DNA from: Labyrinthula sp. Ha
Taxonomy: Eukaryota; Sar; Bigyra; Labyrinthulida; Labyrinthulaceae
Direction: 5' to 3'
DNA length: 64,000 nucleotides
Assembly (NCBI GenBank): GCA_015227615.1
Contig: JAALGZ010000022.1
Coordinates: 434,001 to 498,000 of the forward strand
A program made the position numbers and the translations under genes. Each line of letters opens with the position of its first letter. The first letter of the stretch is position 1. This document shows, in pieces, positions 43,925 through 53,960 of this stretch. The notes below the pieces were generated by a model. It was not told the origin of the DNA, searched no databases, and saw only the letters and a program-made list of their open reading frames with translations.

Positions 43925-46241
43925 GTGACCTATTCTTACTGGAACTATAAAAATTTGGAGAAAGTGATATGTTGGCCACGGGTTATTGCACTTTGTTCAG
44001 ATTACGCTGCTTATATTTAGGTAATATTTCTAATATTACTATCTGTGAGTACCAAGCTATATAAATTTCACTGACGAAGAAAGTAGGTGGTACTTCCAGC
44101 GTAACGCTGACGCAACTATGGAAGTTGCGCTCAGTTAGAATTCAGGGAGTATTGTTTCTTTAACTGTGATGAGCGCTGCCTGCTCTGACCATAGTTGGTA
44201 GTAATGTTGCAAACATAGCTTGGCCAAACAAATTCTTAAATGAGGACACTAAAATGAATTCTTAGTCTCGTCTGACACAACTCTAAGTATTGGTATTCGT
44301 TTAAGGGGCAATTCACACATCTTACTTGTTTATTCTTGCATATATTGTTAATAATGATAAAGATCAAGTTTCTTTTCTGCTCTTTGGTATACACAAGAAC
44401 AGTTTCTTATACTTCATAGTGATCTCTTTCGCCATATGGGATTTTCACTATAGAGATCTACTGGTGCGGAAGGCAGCACTCACCCTTAAAGAACTAAGTG
44501 AAACAAATATTGAGACGGTGATTTATTGAGAGCCTTCGAGGTTGAAACTATAAACTAAAAGAAAAATATTGTTAGAAAAGTATTCTGAAATTTCAACTTA
44601 AGGAATAAACAAGTACTCAGCTCAATTTCATGCTTGGACATATTTGAAGAGTAAGCAGGACAAATTGAAACCGAGATCTGTCAGGTAGCATATTTTTCGT
44701 GGTAAGATAAACTTTTTTTAAGCAACCATGGTTTCTCTTGAACACTAGCTTAATTGGAAGAACAAGTTGAATTAGTTGTCCTTCCAGATCCAAATTAGTA
44801 ATTCAACTTTCTTGAGGCAGATGTGCATGTGAAGTACAGCTTTTTGTAGTACTTAGTCTTATCCAGGCACCTGGTAGAATAACGAGCAGCTTTCCTAGAA
44901 CAGAAAAATCGAAACCTGAGAGTTGGTCTTTTTCAGTTTATAAACGAAGCAAGGACAATAGCAGGAAGAGTTTATTAAGGAACGATATAGGTAGGAAGGT
45001 GAGAATAAGACACAGCGGAGAGAGATACAAGGAATACGGGAATAGACAGATATAATTAATTAAGGAATAAAAAACGAAAACAGAAAAGAGAACAAGCCGA
45101 ATAAGTTTTTTCATTCTTAGTGATCTCAAAAAGTTAAAATTAGTCAACTAAGGAAAGAGCTAGCTCTTGGTTTATCGTTTCTGGTATACCCCTTATTGCA
45201 AACACCGCAGAACTTTGTACAAAATATAAGCGGTAAACCTAACATATACATGAGATTAAATGCATCCTAGAAGATACAAGCAACCTGACAATGTTCCAAG
45301 AATATGAAACTTAGATCCAGGTACCTTAAACTGTAAGCTAGCATCTGATTATAGAACCATCGAACTTACCGCGAAGGAAGATTTGTGATTAATGCGGTTT
45401 TATGTAAAATAATAAAATCAAAATAACTGAATAAATAGTAAAATTTGTGAGATGACTTCATCAGGAAAATACATCACTCAAAGAATTTATTTTTCTGCCG
45501 ATTTTATAATGAAAGCAAGCAACAGCTGAAAACTTGTAGACCTCCTTTAATAAAAACTATTAACTTTGAGGACACGCCAGTGCAGCAACAAGCAAAATAA
45601 AATAAAGCTTAAATTGAACCAAGCAACTCTTTTGATGTTCAAAGTTCTATCTTAGTACCAAGACAGTACTGATTTACCATAGTTTCTCAAGTAAAGAATT
45701 AACAATGAACCACAAACAAACTCTTCCCAAACTTAAGATTCATCTCCCTCATTGACCAATTAGCCGGTTGAAAACAGTTTTCACTCTATTGAGAAAATAA
45801 AGAAACAGGTTGTGAAGTTTGGGAAAAGTCAATGGGTGTAAAGGTGTTCACGTACTGAAATAATATGTACAACTCTCCTTCATTAGGGTGGGTAGTTTAC
45901 TCCCATGAGTGTATGCTAAATCGTTACTGGGAATACGAATAATGCACTTAAAAGAGGTTCTTTGAAACATTAGTGAATCAAATATAGGTTTTAAGGTCTC
46001 TTAAATTCAAATAAAAGTTTCTTTTTTTTGAGTTTTCAGATGCCCTAGAGTTTAGACTTCAGATTCAATTTTCTTATTAATCTCCCGTGGTAATGCCATA
46101 CTGTGATAGCTTCAGCCATAATGCAAAGCTGCATTACTGAGAATAAAACATTTTCGAAACTCAAATCAACAGAAGCAAAGACATTCGTCCTTGAAAATAA
46201 AGTCCATAACACTCAGCTCCTTCGTTTCCGATTCCATCGTA
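43925..46241. other. 2.3-kb intergenic stretch without a supported gene
   Basis: AT-rich. The frames at 44326-44529 (+) and 44938-45147 (-) are short and of no recognisable family. Nothing else seen. Confidence 0.55.
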
Positions 46242-47653
46242 ATGTCAATAAACTTAAAGAAAATGTGTATTACCAAACAAAAATCAGAGAAAGAAGCATT
46301 AATAGCGAAGGATGTTAGAAAACCAAACCAAATTACACCAAGTTTGACAAACCTCCGTTTCATTTACTTTATTGGTTTTTTCCTTGCTGTCTTATTATAC
46401 CTAACCCTTGATATTAATATTCATACAAGATCAACTGTTTCCTCAGATTCCGCGCTAGTTCTTGAACTTAAAGTACATAAACCAAGAGCGTTTGAACAAT
46501 TCGATACACTTCTACAGAAATACAAATACGCAGAAGGCGATGTGGATGAAGAACATCTTCTTACGGACACTCTTACAGAAATTATTCTTGATGGAGAAGT
46601 AGAAGATTCTGATCCCTCTGAAGTTTCTGAGACAGTGGAGTGTAATTTTATTTTTTACTCTTAACTTTAGTGCCTCCTGGATTGAGCATTTTTTCTCTTG
46701 AAGAAAGACAAAAAGAGGTTTGGAAAAGAGTTCAAGATTATAAAGGACCAATTAGAGTTGCTTTATATACCGGACCTGGAACCACAATGAACGCTAGAAA
46801 TAATGTTCCATATGTTTTGAACCATTGTTCTGATGGAAACATTAGGGTGACATCGATCACTGATGGGAGTTTAGATGGAGTAGGTAGGTTATATTATGAC
46901 GTCATTTTTGTCCCAGGGGGAAGTGCAGGAAGAATATTTAGCGAAATGGTAACTCAAAGTCGAAAGAAAAAGAAACTTGGACCCGCTCAGAAGATCCGTA
47001 AGTTTCTAAGCAAAGGAGGAGGATACGTCGGAATTTGTGCAGGGGCTTATTTAGCTGCTGGAGGAAAAAGTGGTAAATCTCCATTCAAGATTTCCATGTA
47101 TAAGACTGAAAGCGGCATGCTGGGAGATGGATTTATTTCCTATTCTGAAGTGGACAAGGATTTTAGTATGACAGAGAGTTTCAACCAAGCACAGGTACCT
47201 CAAAATATTACAAAGTTGTTTTATGCCAATGGTCCAATATTTAGTGATCAAACGTTAGATCCAGAAAAAGTTAATAAACAGTTCAAGAACGAATTTCAGG
47301 ATGTTGGGGTATCCAATCCAGAAGCTGTGATCAGAATAGGTGAAACTGAAGATACATATATGAGAATTTTCTATGGGGGTCCAAAGAAGATGCGTGGAAG
47401 TAATCCACATACTCATAAGCGTCACAAGGGAATGCCAATTGTTGTTACAAATGATTTTGGAATGGGTAAAGTTGTGTTGAGTACTGCACATCCTGAAACT
47501 AATGTTCAGGATAGTACCTTTGAGCATTGGAATAAAGCAAGAGAACCAGCACGTTGTGACTCTTCGGAGGCTAAAATTCTAATGAGTATGGTATACTTGT
47601 CCGCTCGGCGAGGTCCAGAGCAAGTTGATCAGGAATATGTGTATAAAGGTTAA
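46242..47653 (+). CDS. Membrane-anchored BPL-N type glutamine-amidotransferase-like protein
   Basis: Two exons (46242-46641, 46671-47653), 460 residues. A basic N-terminus followed by a hydrophobic segment near residues 40-58 (FIYFIGFFLAVLLYLTLDI) predicts a type II signal anchor. The rest matches the biotin-protein-ligase N-terminal domain family of class-I amidotransferase-like folds: IRVALYTGPGT, DVIFVPGGSAGRIF, the nucleophile elbow GICAGAYLA (Cys about 255), FYANGPIFSD and VVLSTAHPETN (about 406). The C-terminal biotin-ligase catalytic domain is absent, as in the secreted or membrane BPL-N proteins of other microbes. Substrate unknown. Its stop lies 2 nt from the stop of the convergent IQ-motif gene. 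Confidence 0.8.
46642..46670 (+). other. 29-nt intron in the BPL-N gene
   Basis: GTAATT...ACTTTAG. Joins T and TG into a leucine codon (VE|LPPGL). The downstream frame has no ATG of its own at this point, so splicing is required. Confidence 0.85.
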
Positions 47654-47655
47654 CT

Positions 47656-50600
47656 TCAAATACAACTAAGTCTTTTTCTCCAACAAAATATCAGTTCGTC
47701 CATATAGGTTTGCCTCTGAATGCAAAAGTACTGCAACAGCTCGTTAACCAGCCGTCTTCTTGCTGAATCCCGAATTAGTTTCTTGTTGCCAGCAATCGCT
47801 TCAAATAAATTTCTGCCATCGATTTTTACATCCAGATACTTTCTTCTCTTAACTATATAAGCTACTACATGAAAGTTGAAAACGTCCAATATTGGAGATT
47901 CTGATTGTTCAACTTGTTCAATATATAACTTAGTTTCGCCATCAAGGAAGAAGGTTAGGATACAATACTCTCTGTTACGGATATTTCTAGTACACCATGA
48001 GCTTGTCCGAGTATACTTTTCATGGTTTTTCAGGTTAGGATCAAGGTGCGACAATTCCTTTCTGAATTTAGATTTCTTTGTTCTAAGCTTTATATGCTTG
48101 AAAAACTTATCAACACCATCTACGGCTCGAACAATAGGCAGATAATATCCCAAAACAAAATATTTTTGTTTTGAAGGGACGACGAATAGACAAGTTTCTG
48201 TCGGATTGTAAGACAAACGACGAAGTTTCTCCTGCATGATTTCTTGAGATAGAGACTCCACAGAAACTTCTTGCTTATTCGTGACTAAATTTTCTATCGG
48301 TGTATGATTGCTGCCAATGTTCTCTTTTTCAATAAAACGTGGGAGATTGGGTGACCTATGTGCTTGTTGAGTATATATCCTCTTCAACTTGGCATCGTCA
48401 ACTCGTACTAGTACTTGCTTGGATACCTTGGTCACAAGCGCTTCAAGAACATTATTGACAGTAGCTTCAATATAACTTCCAAATCCGGACACTGTCATGC
48501 CGTGAAACTTAATACTAATCTTGTTTGCAACTAGCTCAAACCAGTTGATTTCAGTTTCTCGTAGGATTAGTTTCTTGGTTTTCTGAATCCTAAGGAGTTG
48601 TTTTTCTGAGATTGTATTCACCGTTCTCAAAGCACCTATTTTTGGGATGTAGAGTTGAATATTAAACGCTGAACCGGTAAACAACATAAATTGTTTGGTT
48701 TTTTCGCAGTAATGAAAGACAGAGTAGACAATGCGGACCCTCTCAGTGAGCATGATGCATTTTTGGCTTTCAAATTTAACACTCATAATTCCTTTATAAA
48801 CAATTAAATCACTAGCAAATGCGCTCACATCAGTTAATTTTGAACATAATCCAGAGAGAAAACGTTTAATCTTTTCTCCGTTTATTGTTGGGTCTATTAT
48901 AGGCCGCAACTTTCGTGATTTTATTCTTTGGGTAATCAATTGTGCAAGGTCAAAATAATAAAGTTCTTGTTTCGTTGTCATAGTACTGTACAAAGAAATA
49001 TACAATTCACGGGTAGATCTCTTTACTGAATAATAGTAGACTTTGGTAATAAAGCCATTAATTACACCATTATAAATCTCATACCCAGGAGTCGGTTTCG
49101 TTGACACGAAGCAGTGGAGTGTCTTATGCTTCCGAAAAACTCTAATTCTCTGTAAAATAACTGAGCTAAGCTGATCCATACTACCCGTAGAAATGATATT
49201 CTCTTCATGGTTTGACACAGTGGATTTCCTAATTTTATCACAAAAGCTTTCAAATGGTAAAGTACAAGACAGGGATGTAGATTTACAACCAAAGTAAACT
49301 TGAACTCCTAAGATAGAGGGTTCAACTTCATTTATTCTGACAATACAGTACTTATAAGCTTTACCAATATAAATCCCACAGGAAGACAGTGCAAAATATT
49401 TTCTTCTTAAAGAGATCTTCTTCCTTTCATCCTTCAGTTCAATGTGCAGCAAAGCTATTATTCGCTTTAGCAATTCATCACGGGTCCTAGGAGGATCTCT
49501 AAATGATAAGCTTTTTATCTCAGAGATGTTCGGAGCTAGTAAGTCATTAATGTCACTTATGTCTATTCGCGTGGAGCAAATGGCGCTTTTTTTCTGACTA
49601 TACACCACAAAAACCAAGGACTGTTGGAGAGTGAATACTCGGAGAACATATATACCGTTTGAAGATGATCTAATTGTAGTTGAATATTTCAACTTACCAA
49701 GCTTTGAAACGACAGAGGCAAACGATAGCTCCGATAATTCTTCTATATAATTCTTTAAGCGTTCTGAGAAACATGATTCGGGGAGAGAACAGAGAAGCAG
49801 CTTCGCTTCTTTGTATCTAACCATTTGATTATTAGGAAGCTCGGTGATCAATACTATTTCTAGTATAGAACATAAAGTTTCAACAAAATTAACATAGGAT
49901 TTTATTATATCTAACCCATTAGCAGCGAGAGTTCGCCATTTTGCTGAGGAAATAAAGGAATTCTTCAAGACTAAATATGTTTTCTGGGCAAGTAGCATAT
50001 TAGTTGGATTCGAAAGAACTGCTAGGCTAAAGCTTTTCAACCTCTTACAAAGGGTAGAAAAATCCATTTGAAGCCAAAAGTCTGTGCAAAAGCTGGAACC
50101 TGTGGGAAAGAAATATTTAGATTCTTCACTGGAAAAACAGGATGCTAAGGATTGCAGAGACTCTTGTCTTATATTCTTATGTTCAATTTCTTGGTGACCA
50201 GGATAAAAAATGCCATCCAGCATATATAAAGCTTCAAAAAGCAGTTTGTAATTTGCTGTTGAAGAGCGTTGTAAAGATATCCACTGTTCTTGAAAACGGG
50301 AATCGTCGTCTATATTGCTGAAACAGCTATTTATCTTTGCACCAAAATTGGTTGATGCACTCGACATGGAACGGAAATTATCTAGACTGTTCTCGATTAC
50401 CAGGATGGCTAGATCAACAGCAACGGAAAGTGTAATTTGAATGTTATGTAAAGCATCCGCAAATCCTCGCGCAGCATTCCCAAAGTATGGTATATTCGTT
50501 ATTACAAGAACAGAGAATAATCCAGCTGCTATCCAGTTCTGAACCAAGGTGATTCCAACATCGCAGCTATTCAGTTTAGTAACTAACATGTCTGGTAAGA

Positions 50601-52866
50601 AATGAACCAAGTTAGTAAATAGAATATCTTTTCCTGGTATATCTTCAGAAATAATAAATAAACAGAAACTGCGTTTTTGAGGTATGAATTTGTTAAACAA
50701 TTCAGTTAGTAGATTCTGGTTCACGTAGTTACGTAAATTTACTGATTTGACCTCTGTTTTTGCCAAATGAGTACACACATTGCCAAAAAAAGTTATTGAG
50801 TCTTGCCTATGCTGCTGATACATGCGTTTTAAACACAGTTTTCCTCGGTCGACAAAATGCTCGTAATCTGCTGCTGCATTTATAACATTTTCAAGGAACT
50901 TGATAATGAGGCAGAAACATTTGGTGTTCAAATTATTCTTAGCTGTAACTTGTTTGATACCAGCATCAGACAGTTGAGCCTGTATGCATAATACATTGTC
51001 TACAGCAAGAATGGCACAAAAAGAAGAAATAGCCTTGGCAAGTGATGATAACTGATATACTAAACTTACAATAATTTTTTTTTCTTTCAAGAGTTTTATG
51101 ATATCAGACCAAGTGAGCTGCAAGCCCAAGTCAAAATCATATGATACTTCAAAAATTCTAACAACCATGTTGAAAAGTAGCGTGAGGCCACGTGCTAGCA
51201 GTGTGGATTCACTAATTGACTGCGTTTCGATGCATTGATCCCAAAACTGGTATCTTGAGTAGCTTAAAAATGCCGTGTATTTTTCTGCTCTCGTTAGAAA
51301 CCCAGTGTTTCCTCGAAGTTGGCGCATTCGCCTCATTCGTGACCAGCTTCGGACTGACCGGAAAAAAAGCTGAATAACTAAGGCCAACTTGTTCTGCTTC
51401 TTATTGAGCAAAATGAACCTAACCTTCTTTCTGGCTAAATAACTCCTATACATGCACTGCAGTATTACGGCAGATCTATTTTGCCTCATCATCTCAATAA
51501 AAATTACCCTTTGGTAGTACATTCGAAAAGTTGATTGGATACATGTTGCTGATTTTCGGTATAAATAAAGTCTTCTCTTTGTCTTTATTCTTGATAACTT
51601 TGACCTAACAACACGCTGAATCTCGCAGATTGCAATACATTTTACATCTGCAACAGATTCAGGTTCATTCATAGGTGGCAAACCTTTGGAAAAGAAATCT
51701 TCATGATTGTATCGAGTCTCAGTAACATCTGTATAAATCACAGCTGTTCTATCCATTTTAGCAACATTTAAACCATTTTTAAGGTTCTCATGCATTAGTT
51801 GTCTCATGTCTTGTTGCTCTTGGAGCTTGGCAGCTGCACTTATATCTCTCTGCCTGTGCATCTCTGATTGGATGCGATGCAGCCTTTCAAGCTCCTTTAG
51901 TTGAAGTTCTACGTGAGCTTGTGTGATGGGACAATCTTTGAACCCTTTCAAATTGCTGACTTCAAGTTCATAATACTTAATGCGGGATTCAAGATCACTT
52001 AACCGAGATCTTGCAACAGGCAAGAAAGGTTGCGGCTGAGATGTAACTGTCTCAATTGGATAAAGATCTTCATACTGCAATTTAAATGCCTCCGCTGAGT
52101 GGTTTGCTCGATTTTTTATAAGAAGTATCCTTTCGCGGAAACTTTTGCGAGATCCGTCGATATGCTTAGGTCCGAGTTTGACATCGGGCAGACTGTAACC
52201 GAGCATGTCTATGTTATCCCTTGATATAACTCCTTGTTTTGGCTGTGTTGACGATTTAGACACAATGGACAGGATTTCCTCTGTCTTTTGTATTTCCATT
52301 AACAGTCGTTTTTTCTCTGTGGAGCTGGAATTTTCAATTTCCTCTTGTAAATTTACCCGAGACAGCATCTTATAACCATCTAGCGTACGGTGAATAAGCA
52401 ATGGGTTATTTTGGAACATAACAGTATTTGAAAACTTATCCTCGAAGTGTTTCCCAGCCATCTTGTAGAGCCATTCAAAGTAGCCTTTAGCTCGGCCAAT
52501 GTACACTAACATGTCTTCATTGTTCCATTGATAATTTCTATGGTTTGATTTGTTAAACTTCACTACCTTGCTGACAAGATCAAGTGTGGAAGACCTTAAG
52601 AGATCAAGGTAATCAAACAAACTATCACAAATTTCAGTTACAGCTTCAGATATTCCGTCTCCAGTTATAAATATTGTACGCTCTTTCGAGAAATAATAGA
52701 GAAACATCCTGATTCTATGAAATATATATTTTAATATCTTTTTTAACTTTGAACTGTTTCTGGTCTTATACACCACAGATTTCAATTTGGCTTCTTGCTT
52801 AGAAATAATTTGCTTATACTCTTCATAAAGTACTGCGGCCTTAACTACAGACACCTCGTCCACCAT
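47656..52866 (-). CDS. Very large IQ-motif, beta-repeat protein (1736 residues)
   Basis: Uninterrupted minus-strand frame; the first ATG is at 52866. Residues about 1-260 are helical and basic; about 285-365 form a probable coiled coil (LKELERLHRIQSEMHRQRD). Residues about 405-515 hold three or four IQ calmodulin-binding motifs (ICEIQRVVRSKLSRIKTKRR, TCIQSTFRMYYQRV, VILQCMYRSYLARKKVR, LVIQLFFRSVRSW). A long helical middle follows. From about 1070 to 1700 at least seven beta-rich units recur, each with the rhythm G-hydrophobic...Y-hydrophobic, e.g. GIYIGKAYKYCIV, FITKVYYYSVKRS, VVPSKQKYFVLGYYLPIV. No myosin motor is present. Function is not recognised; a calmodulin-regulated scaffold is inference. 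The frame may be the continuation of the pseudokinase gene upstream (see 52845-52873). Confidence 0.85.
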   Translation of the reverse strand: MVDEVSVVKAAVLYEEYKQIISKQEAKLKSVVYKTRNSSKLKKILKYIFHRIRMFLYYFSKERTIFITGDGISEAVTEICDSLFDYLDLLRSSTLDLVSKVVKFNKSNHRNYQWNNEDMLVYIGRAKGYFEWLYKMAGKHFEDKFSNTVMFQNNPLLIHRTLDGYKMLSRVNLQEEIENSSSTEKKRLLMEIQKTEEILSIVSKSSTQPKQGVISRDNIDMLGYSLPDVKLGPKHIDGSRKSFRERILLIKNRANHSAEAFKLQYEDLYPIETVTSQPQPFLPVARSRLSDLESRIKYYELEVSNLKGFKDCPITQAHVELQLKELERLHRIQSEMHRQRDISAAAKLQEQQDMRQLMHENLKNGLNVAKMDRTAVIYTDVTETRYNHEDFFSKGLPPMNEPESVADVKCIAICEIQRVVRSKLSRIKTKRRLYLYRKSATCIQSTFRMYYQRVIFIEMMRQNRSAVILQCMYRSYLARKKVRFILLNKKQNKLALVIQLFFRSVRSWSRMRRMRQLRGNTGFLTRAEKYTAFLSYSRYQFWDQCIETQSISESTLLARGLTLLFNMVVRIFEVSYDFDLGLQLTWSDIIKLLKEKKIIVSLVYQLSSLAKAISSFCAILAVDNVLCIQAQLSDAGIKQVTAKNNLNTKCFCLIIKFLENVINAAADYEHFVDRGKLCLKRMYQQHRQDSITFFGNVCTHLAKTEVKSVNLRNYVNQNLLTELFNKFIPQKRSFCLFIISEDIPGKDILFTNLVHFLPDMLVTKLNSCDVGITLVQNWIAAGLFSVLVITNIPYFGNAARGFADALHNIQITLSVAVDLAILVIENSLDNFRSMSSASTNFGAKINSCFSNIDDDSRFQEQWISLQRSSTANYKLLFEALYMLDGIFYPGHQEIEHKNIRQESLQSLASCFSSEESKYFFPTGSSFCTDFWLQMDFSTLCKRLKSFSLAVLSNPTNMLLAQKTYLVLKNSFISSAKWRTLAANGLDIIKSYVNFVETLCSILEIVLITELPNNQMVRYKEAKLLLCSLPESCFSERLKNYIEELSELSFASVVSKLGKLKYSTTIRSSSNGIYVLRVFTLQQSLVFVVYSQKKSAICSTRIDISDINDLLAPNISEIKSLSFRDPPRTRDELLKRIIALLHIELKDERKKISLRRKYFALSSCGIYIGKAYKYCIVRINEVEPSILGVQVYFGCKSTSLSCTLPFESFCDKIRKSTVSNHEENIISTGSMDQLSSVILQRIRVFRKHKTLHCFVSTKPTPGYEIYNGVINGFITKVYYYSVKRSTRELYISLYSTMTTKQELYYFDLAQLITQRIKSRKLRPIIDPTINGEKIKRFLSGLCSKLTDVSAFASDLIVYKGIMSVKFESQKCIMLTERVRIVYSVFHYCEKTKQFMLFTGSAFNIQLYIPKIGALRTVNTISEKQLLRIQKTKKLILRETEINWFELVANKISIKFHGMTVSGFGSYIEATVNNVLEALVTKVSKQVLVRVDDAKLKRIYTQQAHRSPNLPRFIEKENIGSNHTPIENLVTNKQEVSVESLSQEIMQEKLRRLSYNPTETCLFVVPSKQKYFVLGYYLPIVRAVDGVDKFFKHIKLRTKKSKFRKELSHLDPNLKNHEKYTRTSSWCTRNIRNREYCILTFFLDGETKLYIEQVEQSESPILDVFNFHVVAYIVKRRKYLDVKIDGRNLFEAIAGNKKLIRDSARRRLVNELLQYFCIQRQTYMDELIFCWRKRLSCI

Positions 52867-52873
52867 CCTTCAC
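52845..52873 (-). other. Candidate 29-nt intron fusing the pseudokinase to the IQ protein
   Basis: Starts GTGAAG and ends CTGTAG; the TAG is also the stop codon of the pseudokinase frame. If spliced, G and TT make a valine codon and the frame runs on as TGQIQV|VKAAVLYEEYK into the 1736-codon IQ frame. Length fits the intron class, but it is much richer in G and C than the other introns and its donor is GTG rather than GTA. If it is not spliced, two same-strand genes overlap by 22 nt. Confidence 0.45.
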
Positions 52874-53960
52874 CGACCTGTATTTGTCCGGTTTTATTTG
52901 TTGCAGGTACGAATGGTCCAATCTTGCAAATGGACTTCAACCAGTTCAAATCTAAAGGGTGTTCCTTAACGCTTTCTCCTTTGAAAAAATTGAGCAGTTT
53001 AGGTAAATTCAAGGGCGAGTATCTATATCGATTGTGCGCAGAAGCTACCAATGAATGGATTAAAAAAGCTAATCTTGTGGATCTTAAACTAGATCCAGGT
53101 ATTCCTACGAAAGGTTGAATTAATTTCTGCAAAAGTTTTCCCAAGGAGAAATAATCAACCATATACGTATATCCTTCAAGATTTTGCTCCAGTATCTCTG
53201 GGGCTATGTATGAACCTAAATTTCAAACATATAAAGACCTACTTGTTCCAATCAAGGTATTCGTTCTTTCGTGCACAATTTTTGCAAAATGAAAACCGGT
53301 AAGCTTCAAGTAACCGTCAATTGTTAGAATAAAATTAGCCTCTTTCTAAAAATATGCTTAAGCAAAACTTTTTACAATATCTCTGTGAATTATAAAATTG
53401 CTGTGGAGGTATTCAATAGCAAAAAAAAGCTGGTACAAATAGAACTTCAATGCCTCCAAATCAAAATTCTCTTTAAATAGTGGGGTACTAGAAATTGACA
53501 ACAGGGTTAAGCTCGTATGTTTTTCAAATATTTGAATAGTTTGAACCAAAAAACAGAACTGATGAATATTTTGATGAAGGCTTGTTTCCTGGTGAAGGGA
53601 TGTCAACACCTCTTTTTCTCTTTCAAGGATTTGTTTTTCAGATACTATTGCAAACCCTTCGACTTTTGTTCTCAAATTTCGCACTAAAAAAAACTTTCTT
53701 TCAAGCTGTTTATATTCAGCCCAAATGTAAATTTCCTTTACAAATTCAAAATCTTCCTTTCGATATTTCTTTTCACTACAATCTGAACAATAGAAAAATT
53801 CTACGCAGTCCTTTTAAAATTTATGGGTTTTCTAGAGGCACGACAAGAGCAAACAAACTTAGCACAATATCGGCAGCGCGAAAGTGGATTTGTTTGATAT
53901 CTTGTGTTGAAGATTTCTTTCTTTAAATTTTCCAGATTTATTTAACGGTCTATAGCAACT
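52845..53960 (-). CDS. AGC-family pseudokinase (5' end unresolved)
   Basis: Minus strand. Exons resolved: about 53805-upstream, 53775-53376, 53345-53243, and 53215 to a TAG at 52845. The kinase fold is clear: DFEFVKEI, LEREKEVLTSLH (alpha-C), YQLFFAIEYLHS, HRDIKEANFIL (catalytic loop, intact), GTSSYIAPEI (activation-segment end) and VDYFSLGKLL. EHPLDLNWLKSI with PFVP is the AGC-kinase C-terminal signature. But the glycine loop is replaced (IYIWAEYKQLE), the VAIK lysine position reads FAIV, and DFG reads GFH (LTGFHFAK), so ATP-dependent catalysis is unlikely. The start codon lies upstream of 53805; acceptor-like TTTTAG near 53957 suggests more small exons there. The frame overlaps the IQ gene start by 22 nt on the same strand. 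Confidence 0.75.
53216..53242 (-). other. 27-nt intron in the pseudokinase gene
   Basis: GTAGGT...AATTTAG. Splits the serine of GTSSYIAPEI. The downstream frame is reached only with it removed. Confidence 0.8.
53346..53375 (-). other. 30-nt intron in the pseudokinase gene
   Basis: GTAAAA...TTTTTAG, between HRDI and KEANFIL of the catalytic loop. Without removal the frame ends five codons later. Confidence 0.85.
53776..53804 (-). other. Probable 29-nt intron in the pseudokinase gene
   Basis: GTAGAA...ATTGTAG. Joins NFKRTA to EKKYRKEDFEF. The length fits the class, but the upstream exon is not anchored by homology, so this one is less certain. Confidence 0.5.

Noticed and set aside
53805-53890. 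Zinc-finger-like CRYCAKFVCSC stretch upstream of the pseudokinase
   Set aside because: It depends on one of three competing reading frames whose upstream end meets a stop. An alternative exon path through the same bases removes the cysteines.
53582-53926. 114-codon + strand frame over the pseudokinase
   Set aside because: Antisense shadow. The minus strand carries the kinase motifs and the tiny introns.
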